Of a stretch of DNA of 64,000 bases, positions 44,880 through 54,247 are shown one piece after another. The stretch spans positions 248,001 to 312,000 of the forward strand of contig NZ_FXTY01000002.1 of assembly GCF_900182745.1 (NCBI RefSeq). Reading direction: 5' to 3'. The number at the start of each line of letters is the position of its first letter. Within the stretch, counting starts at the first letter, position 1. The translations under genes and the position numbers were made by a program. The DNA is from Shimia sagamensis (lineage in GTDB: Bacteria > Pseudomonadota > Alphaproteobacteria > Rhodobacterales > Rhodobacteraceae). Below the pieces are notes generated by a model. It saw only the letters and a program-made list of their open reading frames with translations, did not search any database and had not been told where the DNA came from.

Positions 44880-46235
44880 ATGTCCCGCCGCACTCTCAAA
44901 ACCAGCCTGCCCCTGCTTCTAGGTGCCACGCTTCTGAGCGGCTGCATGGCCAATATGAGCGAGCACCTGCCGGATATGAGCAAGCCCATGGGGCTGCTCA
45001 AGGGCAAACCACAAAGTGCCGAAGCCGCAGCTGAGGTCAGCAAACGCACCAGTTTTGAGCAAGACGCCGACAAAGACGCCCAAAGCGAAATTCTCAACAC
45101 CCTGCTGGCCCGCCGTTCGGTTGTGCCCGCTGAAAGCACACTGGGCCATGTCGCGGACGTGGCACTGACCTCCTCACGCCGCTCTGCTGAGGCACAATTG
45201 CAAACCGCCAAACTGCGCGCTCAGGCAGAAAACAAAAACTGGTTGCCCACGCTCAGCCCGGAAATCTCGCTCAACACACTCAGCGACGTGATTGCGGGTC
45301 TGGTGTTTGAGCAAGTGCTGTTTGATCACGGCCGCAAAAAGGCCGAACGCGAATATGCGGCGGCAGATGTCGAAGTCGCGGCCGTAACTCTGTCTGAGGA
45401 TCTTAACGAGCGCAGCTACACGGCTTTGGCCCTCTATATCAAAGGCTTGCGCGGCCAAGAGAAAGCGCAGGTTGGCGCACGGGGCCTCAAGCAAATGCGT
45501 CACTTTGAGCGCGTCGTGCAGGGCCGCGTCGATGGTGGCGTCTCCAACAAAGGCGACCTGCGCATGGTGCGTAGCAAAATCCAGACGCTTGAAACCAAAA
45601 GCGAAACCGCCTCCGAAAGTGCAGGCACCGCTCTGGCTGAACTCAAGGCCATGACGGGTACCGCCTTTGCCTTGCAGCCAGTGTCCTCGGTGTCTGCCCA
45701 ATCTTACCCGGCAGTTGAGCCGTTGGACGTGCTGCGTGCTCGCGCCGAAGCCGAACGCTCCGTGGCGCAAGCCACAGTGGAACGCGCCGCACAATTGCCC
45801 GGCCTCAAAGCCTCGGCTCGCACCACCAACAAGGGCAACAGCGCTGGCCTGAACATTTCCAACGATGTGGGCCTCGGTCTTGGCACCGGCGCCCGCCTGA
45901 AGGCAATTGAGGCCTCCAAAGACATCGCCGCCCGTCAGGTGGATGAGGCCCGCGAGGACGGCGCGCGTGCGCGCCAACGTCTTGAAAAGAACATCCAAAG
46001 CCTGGAACGGCAGGAGCGCGAAGCCAACCAACTCGCCCGCGAAGGGCGCGACACCTATAAGCTGTTTGAGGCCCAATTCCGCGCGGGTCAGCGCTCTGTG
46101 CTGGAAGTGGTCGATGTGTACGAACAATCCGTGCTGCGCTCTCTTGACGGCGTCGATGCCAAATACGACAAGCTGCTGGCACAACTAGAGCTCGCCCGTG
46201 ATCTGGGTTTGCTGGCAGACGGAGACGCAATTTGA
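44880..46235 (+). CDS. TolC-like outer-membrane channel of the type I secretion system
   Basis: A 451-residue outer-membrane efflux protein. The N terminus is a lipoprotein-type signal (LPLLLGATLLSGC, Cys 22), then MANMSEHLPDMS. The body is almost wholly helical with heptads, in two halves as in TolC: SRRSAEAQLQTAKLRAQAEN in the first and AHTVERAAQ-like helices in the second, with FRAGQRSVLEVVDVYEQ near the end, typical of the family. It starts 66 bases after the adhesin stop and ends in a TTGA overlap with the ABC exporter, so the four genes form one operon. Confidence 0.9.
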   Translation: MSRRTLKTSLPLLLGATLLSGCMANMSEHLPDMSKPMGLLKGKPQSAEAAAEVSKRTSFEQDADKDAQSEILNTLLARRSVVPAESTLGHVADVALTSSRRSAEAQLQTAKLRAQAENKNWLPTLSPEISLNTLSDVIAGLVFEQVLFDHGRKKAEREYAAADVEVAAVTLSEDLNERSYTALALYIKGLRGQEKAQVGARGLKQMRHFERVVQGRVDGGVSNKGDLRMVRSKIQTLETKSETASESAGTALAELKAMTGTAFALQPVSSVSAQSYPAVEPLDVLRARAEAERSVAQATVERAAQLPGLKASARTTNKGNSAGLNISNDVGLGLGTGARLKAIEASKDIAARQVDEAREDGARARQRLEKNIQSLERQEREANQLAREGRDTYKLFEAQFRAGQRSVLEVVDVYEQSVLRSLDGVDAKYDKLLAQLELARDLGLLADGDAI

Positions 46236-48559
46236 GCGACGGGACATCAAAAGGCAAAGCGCCGGTGGTGCTCTCCATTGCTGCGGTGAAGTCCATCAAA
46301 GCCGCCAACAAAGCGCCTGCGCCCGCGCAAGCTCCCGCATCAACGCAAGTTGCTCAAATCACACCCAAAACGGTTGTCGATCCGGCGCAAAACAAGCCTG
46401 CCGCCACTCCGACGCCATCTGACGCGATCCATGATTTGGTCGAGGCCACCGCCACCCGCATCCAACACCGCGCCACACTGATCTCCACTCTGGCCTCGCT
46501 CAACGGCGTCGACGTGCCGGTCACTGACGTGGCAGAACACATGTGGACCAACGCGCCCGGTGATGTGTCGATCAAGGCGCTGTCTGGTGCCCTCGCCCAC
46601 GCCGGGGTGGAGCCAAAAGCCCATCACAAAATGAAGGTCACCGCCGCCGCTTGGCCCGCTGTGGCGATGATGAACAACGGGCAGGCCATTCTGGTGCTCT
46701 CTCAGGACGAAGACACGCTCTACGTCTATGACGACAGCTGCGCCGACAACCGCGCCGAAGTGCCTGTCACCGAGTTTGAACCGTTTTTCTCCGGCACCGC
46801 CCTGCGCGCCAAGGTCTCTTTGCGCCAACTGGCTGAACGCCACGTGCCGCAAATCGCAGACGGCATGTCCGGCCATTGGTTCTGGGGGGAGTTTACAAAA
46901 TACCGCCGCCACATGGGCGAGATCATGTTGGGCTCGCTGGTCGCCAACCTTCTGGCCGTGGCCGTCGCGCTGTTCTCACTACAAGTCTACGACCGCGTGA
47001 TCCCGCACCAGTCGCAAGCGACCCTCTGGGTGCTGGCCGTTGGCGCGATCTTCGCGATTGGCCTCGAAGGCCTGTTAAAACTCGCCCGCGCCAAAATGAG
47101 CGACGCCGCAGGCCGCCGTATGGAACTCTCCATCCAGCACCGCCTGATGAAGCGCCTGCTAGGCATGCGGTCCGACCGCCGCCCCCTGCCCCCATCCGGC
47201 CTGTTTGCGGCAATGCGCGACTTTGGATCCGTACGCGACTTCTTCACCTCCACCACCATCTCGGTGCTGGCGGACATGCCGTTTATCTTCATCTTCCTCG
47301 CGCTTGTGGCCTCCATCGCAGGCAACCTTGTCTGGGTACTGATGTTTGGCGGCATTCTCATGGTGCTCCCGGCGTATGTCTTGCAAAAACGCATGATCAA
47401 TCTTTCGCGCGAAACTCAGGGTGCGTCAGCCAAAGTCGGCCGCCTGCTGCAAGAGGTCATCACCGAACTCGACACCGTGAAAACCCAACGTGGCGAAGAC
47501 CGCGTGCTGCGCCTCTGGGACGAACTCAACGCTGTTTCCTCCCATTCCAGTGCCGAACAACGCCGCCTCAGCTCCGCCTTGACCTACTGGTCTCAGGGCG
47601 TGCAGCAGATGACCTATATCGCCACCGTGGTGATTGGCACCTACCTCGTATTTGCTGGCGAATTCACCGTTGGCACCATCATTGCTTGCGGCATCCTCAC
47701 TTCGCGCACTCTAGCACCTCTGACCCAATTTGCCGGCACTCTGGCGCGTTGGTCCAACGTCAAAGGCGCACTGGAAAGCCTTGATGCCATTGCCCTTTCT
47801 GAGCAAGAGAAAGACGGCGAACGCAAATACCTGCGCCGCGAGAAACTCGAAGGCCAGTTTGAACTGCGCGAGTTGTCCTTTGCCTATGACGAGGACAGCG
47901 GCGCCTCACTCGACGTGCCCGGCGTGGTCATCAAACCAGGGCAACGCGTCACCATTCTCGGCGCCAACGGCTCCGGCAAATCCACCTTGCTGAAACTCAT
48001 GGCCGGTCTCTACGGCCCGACCAAAGGCCGCGTCCTGCTGGATGGCACCGACATGGGCCAGATCGACCAGCGCGACATCCGCCGCAACATTGGCTACCTC
48101 AGCCAGGACGTCCGCCTGTTCGCGGGCTCCCTGCGTGACAACCTTAATCTGACACAGCTCGAACGTGACGATGACCGCCTGATGGACGCACTCGATTTTG
48201 CGGGCCTCGGCCCCTTCCTGCGTAACCACCCGCAGGGGCTGGACCTGCAAATCCGCGACGGCGGCGAAGGCCTGTCGATCGGCCAACGCCAATCCATCGG
48301 CTGGGCCCGCCTCTGGCTGCAAAACCCCAGCATCGTGCTGCTGGATGAACCCACCGCCGCGCTTGACCAGACCCTCGAACGCACCTTGGTCAGCCGCCTC
48401 TCAACTTGGCTCGAAGGCCGCACCGCGCTCATCGCCACACACCGCACGCCAATCCTCGCGCTCTCCACCCGCACGTTGATCCTGCAAAACGGCCGCCTTG
48501 TGGTCGATGGCCCCCGCGAACAAGTCCTCGCCCACCTCGCCGAAGGCGCCAACGGATGA
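46232..48559 (+). CDS. Type I secretion ABC exporter (LapB-like)
   Basis: A 775-residue permease-ATPase. It starts with TTG at 46232 inside the TTGA overlap, with GGAG 7 bases upstream. An Ala/Pro/Lys-rich extension of about 65 residues precedes a degenerate C39-like domain (about 70-200) with no catalytic Cys, as in LapB/HlyB exporters that do not cleave their cargo. Membrane helices occupy about 225-480. The ATPase has Walker A GANGSGKST, signature LSIGQRQS, Walker B SIVLLDEPTAALD and the switch His in IATHRTP. The signature has Ile in place of the usual Gly in LSGGQ. Confidence 0.95.
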   Translation: MSDGTSKGKAPVVLSIAAVKSIKAANKAPAPAQAPASTQVAQITPKTVVDPAQNKPAATPTPSDAIHDLVEATATRIQHRATLISTLASLNGVDVPVTDVAEHMWTNAPGDVSIKALSGALAHAGVEPKAHHKMKVTAAAWPAVAMMNNGQAILVLSQDEDTLYVYDDSCADNRAEVPVTEFEPFFSGTALRAKVSLRQLAERHVPQIADGMSGHWFWGEFTKYRRHMGEIMLGSLVANLLAVAVALFSLQVYDRVIPHQSQATLWVLAVGAIFAIGLEGLLKLARAKMSDAAGRRMELSIQHRLMKRLLGMRSDRRPLPPSGLFAAMRDFGSVRDFFTSTTISVLADMPFIFIFLALVASIAGNLVWVLMFGGILMVLPAYVLQKRMINLSRETQGASAKVGRLLQEVITELDTVKTQRGEDRVLRLWDELNAVSSHSSAEQRRLSSALTYWSQGVQQMTYIATVVIGTYLVFAGEFTVGTIIACGILTSRTLAPLTQFAGTLARWSNVKGALESLDAIALSEQEKDGERKYLRREKLEGQFELRELSFAYDEDSGASLDVPGVVIKPGQRVTILGANGSGKSTLLKLMAGLYGPTKGRVLLDGTDMGQIDQRDIRRNIGYLSQDVRLFAGSLRDNLNLTQLERDDDRLMDALDFAGLGPFLRNHPQGLDLQIRDGGEGLSIGQRQSIGWARLWLQNPSIVLLDEPTAALDQTLERTLVSRLSTWLEGRTALIATHRTPILALSTRTLILQNGRLVVDGPREQVLAHLAEGANG

Positions 48560-49737
48560 CCACATCCGAATTTGACAATGAAACCGGCCTCGACGAGCAA
48601 CTCAAAGCCTCCCGCCTGACCATCCGCCTGATTGCCATCGCAGTTGGGCTGTTTGTCATCTGGGCCGCCTTTGCCTGGGTCGACGAAATTGTACGCGCAG
48701 ACGGCCAGGTGGTCTCCTCCTCCCGCTCCCAATCGGTGCAAAACCTCGAAGGCGGCATCCTCGCCGATCTCGCCGTGAAACAAGGTGACCTTGTTGAATC
48801 CGGCCAAATCCTCGCCACCCTCAGCGACACCCGCTTCCGCTCCGCCTTTGACGATCTGCAAGACCAGATCGACGCGCTGGAGCTGCGCCGCCTGCGTCTT
48901 GAGGCCGAGATCGACGGTCAGTTCGCATTTGATGTGCCTGAAGCCCTCGCCACCCGCGCCCCGCGCATTCTGGCCTCCGAAAAAGCCCTGATCGAGGCCC
49001 GCCAAACCGACATCGACAGCCGCCGCGAAGGCGCGTTCACTCAGCTCGAACAGGCGCAAGAGGAACTCTCCAACATGGAGCGGCTCTATAAGAAAGAGTT
49101 TGTCGCCCTTCTGGAGGTCAACAAGGCCCGCGAAAAGGCCTCTGAGGCTGAGATCCGCTACATGGACATACTCACACAAGCTGAACTGGCGCTCGCGGAA
49201 GAATACTCCGAGACCCTCAAAGAGATCACCTCCTTGCGCCAGGAAATGCGCCTCGCACAGGACCAACTCTCCCGAACCGTGATCACCGCGCCTATGCGGG
49301 GCATCGTCAACAACCTCGCCGTGACCACCATCGGCGGCGTTGTGCGCCCTGGCGAAGAAATCTTTGAGATCATCCCCTTGGGCGAAGAACTGTTTGTCGA
49401 GGCCCAAGTGCGCCCGGAAAACATCGCCAACGTCGAGCCGGGCCAAGACGCCTCTATCAAGCTCTCCGCCTATGACTACACCATCTATGGCTCGCTCAAG
49501 GGCAAGGTGGATTTCATCTCCGCTGACACCTTTGAAGACGAGCGCGACCCGTCCGCGCCGCCTTACTACAAGGTCACCGTAAACGTGAACGCGGATGCAT
49601 TGACCGAGCGCCAAAAAGCCATCGAGATCCGCCCTGGCATGCGCGCCACAATCGAACTGCACACCGGCTCCAAAACCGTCCTGCGCTACCTGATGAAGCC
49701 GCTCTACAAAAGCAAAGAAGCGTTTCGCGAGCCTTAG
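48556..49737 (+). CDS. Type I secretion membrane-fusion protein (HlyD/LapC family)
   Basis: A 393-residue adaptor linking the ABC exporter to the outer-membrane channel. One membrane helix (about 25-45, LIAIAVGLFVIWAAFAWVDE), first lipoyl half (SSSRSQSVQNLEGGILADLA), a long coiled coil (about 95-240), the second lipoyl half (ITAPMRGIVNNLAVTTIGGV) and the C-terminal barrel with IEIRPGMRATIELHTGSKTV, a signature of HlyD-type secretion adaptors. The ATG at 48556 overlaps the exporter stop as ATGA. Last gene of the adhesin operon. Confidence 0.95.
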   Translation: MTTSEFDNETGLDEQLKASRLTIRLIAIAVGLFVIWAAFAWVDEIVRADGQVVSSSRSQSVQNLEGGILADLAVKQGDLVESGQILATLSDTRFRSAFDDLQDQIDALELRRLRLEAEIDGQFAFDVPEALATRAPRILASEKALIEARQTDIDSRREGAFTQLEQAQEELSNMERLYKKEFVALLEVNKAREKASEAEIRYMDILTQAELALAEEYSETLKEITSLRQEMRLAQDQLSRTVITAPMRGIVNNLAVTTIGGVVRPGEEIFEIIPLGEELFVEAQVRPENIANVEPGQDASIKLSAYDYTIYGSLKGKVDFISADTFEDERDPSAPPYYKVTVNVNADALTERQKAIEIRPGMRATIELHTGSKTVLRYLMKPLYKSKEAFREP

Positions 49738-49800
49738 GGTGAACCACAAGACCTAGGCATAGGTCTGGTATGCGGACGAAGCTGCTGGTGATTTTGATAA

Positions 49801-49870
49801 CAACATTGACCGCTCCCAGCCCAAAGCGGAAGCGATACAGGCTTCAATGTCGCCGAGGCCTGTATTACAC
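49801..49870. repeat. Fragment of dispersed intergenic repeat
   Basis: CAGCCCAAAGCGGAA at 49817-49831 is identical to 53891-53905, and the following bases (GCGATACAGG and TTCAATG) still align with that copy. It lies between the adhesin operon and the fasciclin gene and marks the first copy of the family met in the window. Confidence 0.55.
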
Positions 49871-49882
49871 TTTAGGGCTTTT

Positions 49883-50398
49883 TCAGTGGCAGGCGGGGCG
49901 GGTGCCAGGCAGCAACACCTTATCGATCACATGGATCACACCATTGTCGGCCTCGATATTTGCGATAATCACGTTGGCGAGTTCGCCAGTGCCATCTGCG
50001 ATCGACACGCCAGACGAGGTTTTAGTGATGCACAATCGCTCCGAATCTAAAACTGGCTTGAAGTAGTTCGAACCGCTCGGGATCATCTCGGCGCTCAGCT
50101 TGCGGTCATCGACATGGTAGAAGAGCACATTGGTCAGCTGGGCTTTGTTCTCAGTCTTAAGGAGCGTTTCCACAGTACCCTCAGGCAGCACAGCAAAAGC
50201 GTCGTTCACGGGCGCATATACAGTGAATGGACCGGGGCCCTGCAGTGTCTCAACCAGACCAGCAGCACTGACGGCGGCCACAAGGGTCGAGAAACGCTCA
50301 GCGCCCGATGCGATTTCAACGATGTCACCAGCGCTCGCGGCGGAACTCAGTGTCATGGCTGCGGCCGCGGCTGCGGTGAATTTGCGGATGGTTTTCAT
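49883..50398 (-). CDS. Fasciclin (FAS1) domain exported protein
   Basis: A 171-residue protein: signal peptide MKTIRKFTAAAAAAMTLSSA ending in ASA, then one FAS1 domain with GAERFSTLVAAVSAAGLVET, PFTVYAPVNDAFAVLPEGTV (the H1 region), LTNVLFYHVDDRKLSAEM and NIEADNGVIHVIDKVLLPG (the H2 region). FAS1 domains mediate adhesion in the periplasm or outside the cell. The ATG at 50398 follows an AAGGTAAGGC site. It converges on the adhesin operon; a shared role in attachment is only suggested by location. Confidence 0.93.
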   Translation of the reverse strand: MKTIRKFTAAAAAAMTLSSAASAGDIVEIASGAERFSTLVAAVSAAGLVETLQGPGPFTVYAPVNDAFAVLPEGTVETLLKTENKAQLTNVLFYHVDDRKLSAEMIPSGSNYFKPVLDSERLCITKTSSGVSIADGTGELANVIIANIEADNGVIHVIDKVLLPGTRPACH

Positions 50399-50770
50399 TT
50401 CAATGCCTTACCTTTGTATTATTCACGCTCATTTGAGTGTGGAGAAGTACGCACCCGCGGCCGAACTCAGATTTGCCCTTCACACCAACGTGAGAATTCG
50501 ACCTTAGAAGCACTGATTTGCATCAATAATCAGCGTATTCTGAATACTTTCCTTGGAAATGTTACAGACGCCACCCAAAAATGCCCTTCCCGCATCCTCA
50601 AGCGTCGTTTTCGAATTTTGCGTCACTGCAGTTGGAGCTTTCAACTCATCGCGTCAAACAGGCAGAAGGTTAGTTGAAATATACGAAAGGTTATATGTAA
50701 TAGTCTTCATACCTCCCAGCTCATTTGTATAGATAGGTTAGCCGTTGTTGCAGCAACGGGAGGTCCTTCA
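50399..50770. promoter_or_regulatory. Divergent region and structured leader of the hybrid kinase
   Basis: No gene in this 370-base AT-rich stretch between the fasciclin gene and the kinase. Near the kinase start, ACCTCCC (50711-50717) can pair exactly with GGGAGGT (50758-50764), the ribosome site, while CCGTTG (50742-50747) and CAACGG (50754-50759) form a competing hairpin that leaves part of the site open. Confidence 0.4.
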
Positions 50771-53398
50771 GTGGCGCGAGTTAGAAGACGATCCGGAATA
50801 CTTTGCGGCATAATTCAAAGAGTTCGTGTTTACATTTTTTTGGGCATGCTATTTGTCTTATTGCTGGCTGAAACCATACTTGTACAAAACAGCTACAACG
50901 TAGCATATAAACGTGCGTTAGCTAATGCAGAGCAATCACATCTAGTAATCGCTGAGAACCTTGCTTCGACGTTGGAACGCTACGCAGTTGATGTTCGGGC
51001 AACTTTTGACTTTGTGATGGCGAACGAAGCCCTCTCATTCACTCCAGGCTCGATGGATGCATTGCTGGATTCATACCATTTTAGAATGCTATCAGTTTTC
51101 AATTTCGAACAAAGCTCTGTCGACATTTTATATTCCAGAGAATTCGATGCCCCACCACAGGAAATTGTAGCCAGTCTTCGCGAGATTGCCGTTCGCGACA
51201 GTTCAAACTTTTCAGGTGTCCAGCAGTCGCCCTTTGGTCCTGTTATCTACATAGCTCGCGTGTCAGTATCAGGAGCTCTATTGGTCGGAGCCATCGACAC
51301 GGGTTTCGTGATTTCGCAACAATCTGAAATTGCATTTGGAGAGCGCGGTCATGCTATGATTGTGGACAGCAAGGGTCGAGTTCTAGCACATCCGAAGCAA
51401 GATTGGGTTGAAACGTCTAAAGACGTAACTGGACTTGAGGTCGTGCAACGAATGACATCAGGACAAACCGGAGCAATGCAATTCTATGCTCCACCATTGA
51501 AGGCCGACGTCATTGCCGGCTTCACATTCGTTCCATCCACGGGTTGGGGAGCGATGGTACCGCAGCCCGTTTCCGAGCTTGAAGAAGCTGCGAAAATGGA
51601 AGCTAATGAGCTTCTGGAAAAACTGCTACTGCTCCTTTTATTTGCAGCTTTGGTCAGCTGGTTGCTATCGGGTCTGATTGCGCGACCTATCCAATCTATA
51701 TCTAAAGCTGTTACGAAAGTTCGCAGCGGCGACCTGGCGGCGCGAGTACCCGAATTCAAATGTTTGACGCCGAAAGAACTGGTAAATCTTCGATTTGTTT
51801 TCAATGGCTTGTTGGACAATTGGTCCGACAATCGAGTGTTGCTGGAGAGTTCCCTGGAAGCTGCCAAGGAAGCCAATAGACGAAAGTCGCAATCTATTTC
51901 GGTGCTTAGTCATGAGATGCGTACGCCGTTGAATGGCGTCATCGGAGCTGTCGACCTACTGGAGCGGACTGAATTAACCGACTTACAAAAGAAATACCTT
52001 GGCTACGTGAGCACCTCTTCAAATACACTTCTTAAGCACGTCAATGACGTACTAAAAGTGAGCAAGCTCGACAGCAGCAAAGTCATACTCGAGAAGGAAT
52101 TAGTCAACCTTAGAGACCTGATGAGTGATATAGTTCAAGAAAATTCCGCACAAATCGAGCAGTCTGGCGGTCAGATCACACTCACATTCGCACCAAATAC
52201 TCCAATTAACGTAGAGACCGACCGAAGGCTGTTAAAGACAATAGTCGCAAACCTCGTCGGCAATGCAGTGAAGTTTGCAGCAGGCGAGAAAATCAGCATT
52301 TCAGTGGAGCAAGTTTCGATTGGAACTCTCGAGTTTACAATTAAAGATAGCGGTCCAGGAATCCAATCATCTGATTTTGAAAGTGTCTTTGAACCATTTA
52401 CAGTGCTTGACGCATCCTATGGCCGCCACTCTGAAGGCACCGGTCTTGGGTTGAGCATTGTAGCAACGTCTGTCGAGGCATTGGACGGTCAGATAGAGTT
52501 GCACAGCGAGTTTGGCAACGGGTGTGAGTTCCGCGTACAAATTCCAGTTGATCTCCCGGATAGCTGCAACGAGGTTACCACCCGCGACAGTCTAGAAGCC
52601 CCTTCTTTGCGTAATGATCCTGAACTCATCAAAAACAAGGAACGTAAAAAAGTTCTTGTAGTCGATGACAACAAAATTAATCGCCTGCTACTTACGGACA
52701 TGCTTCAAGGATTGGGGCACTCAGTTTCTGAGGCTGAAGACGGTTCGATTGCACTTGAGGCGGCAATGGATGAGCGTTTTGACCTGATTTTGATGGATAT
52801 CAGTATGCCGTACATCGACGGTACCGAGGTCTCCAGAAGACTGCGAGAAAGTGACGGACCTAATCGCAGAACAAAAATTATCGCTCAAACCGCTCATGCC
52901 AGCCCGAAGGACCAAGAAAAGATTTTTTCCTCTGGGATGCAGGGTGTTTTAACCAAACCCATCTCAATTGAAGCGCTTCGGTCAACCTTAGCTACCTTGG
53001 CAGAAAAAGAGAAATTTTTCACTTTCGATAACGAAGCATACCGATCCGTGTTTGAAACGGAAAAGCTTAAAGGCCTGGTTCGAGCAAACGGCGTTGGACC
53101 AACTGACCTAGTTCTAGATGAACTGTTGGATGAAGCCACTTCTATCATTCTTAGGCTGAAATCCTGCGACGCGTCACATTTTAGGGAGAAGGCTTTGAAA
53201 ACCCGTGTCCACAACGCAGCTGGTGCCAGCGCCTTCCTGGGCGCTAAGGCATTGCACAGAAGTTTTAGAAAAATCGAAGATAGTCTGAAGCGCGGAAAAT
53301 TGAGTTCCTCTAGCGATTTGCTTGACACTGCGGAGCGTTCGCTAGTCGAAACACGTTATGTCGCATCCAATTTAATGTCTCAATTGAGACAAGCGTAA
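50771..53398 (+). CDS. Hybrid sensor histidine kinase with receiver and HPt domains
   Basis: An 875-residue membrane sensor. Order: membrane helix (about 20-40), periplasmic double-Cache-like domain (about 45-275), second helix (285-305), HAMP (305-360), HisKA with the phospho-His in SVLSHEMRTPLNGVIGAVDL, HATPase with VGNAVKFA, DSGPGI and GTGLGLSIV, receiver domain (about 635-755) with the Asp in FDLILMDISMPYIDG, and an HPt domain with its His in RVHNAAGASAFLGA. It is thus an ArcB/BarA-like phosphorelay kinase; its final response regulator is not adjacent. The GTG start at 50771 follows GGGAGGTCC. Base composition and codon use are visibly more AT-rich than in the neighbours, suggesting transfer. 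Confidence 0.94.
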   Translation: MARVRRRSGILCGIIQRVRVYIFLGMLFVLLLAETILVQNSYNVAYKRALANAEQSHLVIAENLASTLERYAVDVRATFDFVMANEALSFTPGSMDALLDSYHFRMLSVFNFEQSSVDILYSREFDAPPQEIVASLREIAVRDSSNFSGVQQSPFGPVIYIARVSVSGALLVGAIDTGFVISQQSEIAFGERGHAMIVDSKGRVLAHPKQDWVETSKDVTGLEVVQRMTSGQTGAMQFYAPPLKADVIAGFTFVPSTGWGAMVPQPVSELEEAAKMEANELLEKLLLLLLFAALVSWLLSGLIARPIQSISKAVTKVRSGDLAARVPEFKCLTPKELVNLRFVFNGLLDNWSDNRVLLESSLEAAKEANRRKSQSISVLSHEMRTPLNGVIGAVDLLERTELTDLQKKYLGYVSTSSNTLLKHVNDVLKVSKLDSSKVILEKELVNLRDLMSDIVQENSAQIEQSGGQITLTFAPNTPINVETDRRLLKTIVANLVGNAVKFAAGEKISISVEQVSIGTLEFTIKDSGPGIQSSDFESVFEPFTVLDASYGRHSEGTGLGLSIVATSVEALDGQIELHSEFGNGCEFRVQIPVDLPDSCNEVTTRDSLEAPSLRNDPELIKNKERKKVLVVDDNKINRLLLTDMLQGLGHSVSEAEDGSIALEAAMDERFDLILMDISMPYIDGTEVSRRLRESDGPNRRTKIIAQTAHASPKDQEKIFSSGMQGVLTKPISIEALRSTLATLAEKEKFFTFDNEAYRSVFETEKLKGLVRANGVGPTDLVLDELLDEATSIILRLKSCDASHFREKALKTRVHNAAGASAFLGAKALHRSFRKIEDSLKRGKLSSSSDLLDTAERSLVETRYVASNLMSQLRQA

Positions 53399-53401
53399 TG
53401 A

Positions 53402-54247
53402 CGACGTCCTAGTTGCGTTGCGCTCATTGAATTGACGTATGCAGGGGATGACCACCGGAAATCTCCAATAGCCCCTCTTTTGACACGGCCGCGGCGCACA
53501 GTCGTCAGGAGATATTCAGCATTTAAGGACAGGAACTTAAGCGCACGCCTGCTTTGAGAGAACGGCACTTTTTTGCAAGCCCCTCTTCCTGAGTATTGCA
53601 GCCGTTGGTAAGTACTGAGGTATCGGCTTCGGCTGACTTGGGTCTCTGAACATCTGCTTTCGGGAAACTGGTCACTGAGTGTCGCGCCTGCAGTATGGTC
53701 GCCGTCGCATTTTTTGCAAATGTCCAGAAAGGGCCGTTCAAAGCACTTTGCAAAGTCCGTTTTCTGCGCATTGCTGCCGCTCGTGCCCCGCGCAGCATCG
53801 GTCAAAGTGGGCTCTAAGCCGCCTTGCGGCGCTGCGGCAGCATGTTTGCAGCGAGATCGAGCCCAACAACGGTTGCCCGACGGCAGGTGTCAGCCCAAAG
53901 CGGAACCATATAGGTCGCAATGAGCCGTCAATGCTGCATCAGCAACATTTGATCACAAGTTTCCCGAAACCGGACATTCAGCGGATCAATTGTTTACCTC
54001 GACTGCGCTTGTGGCAGCAATGCGCAGATAGCGTGCTTTGCAAAGTCAAGTGGACGGCCCTTTGCGGGCGTTGTTTATTTGATAATCAGAGGCCGGATTG
54101 TTCGCGAAAGCGCCACCTGGTTGACGCGGGCGTGGGCAGTACTTTACTCGGTGGCGCGACTTGTATGGCTTGTGGGCATTACGAGAGACTAGCCTAGAAG
54201 CAACGCACATTTTGTAGGGGCCGCTTGCCGCACCGTGGACGACATCG
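53402..54247. repeat. Gene-free region made of dispersed repeat copies
   Basis: About 850 bases with no credible gene. It contains a mosaic of repeat segments: a TTTGCAA-type segment at 53573-53606 and 53747-53782 and, reversed, at 54011-54072. The last pairs with 53718-53784 as an imperfect inverted repeat of about 65 bases per arm (roughly 80% matching by eye), including GGCAGCAATGCGCAGA and CTTTGCAAAG in both. Between the arms lies a core (53810-53925) that recurs at 58808-58926 on the opposite strand. AAACCGGACATTCA at 53967 has a variant at 62664. Confidence 0.65.

Noticed and set aside
41604..49737. Considered as a prophage or toxin operon
   Set aside because: No phage or toxin domain is present; the order substrate, channel, exporter, fusion protein is that of an adhesin secretion system.
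48094..49749. 551-codon minus-strand frame opposite the type I secretion genes
   Set aside because: Shadow of the HlyD and exporter genes; no protein family resemblance.
53679..54197. Possible protein genes in the gene-free region after the hybrid kinase
   Set aside because: The translated Cys-rich sequence (SKPPCG-type) recurs only because the DNA is a dispersed repeat; the similarity is at DNA level and in one copy the frame lies on the other strand.
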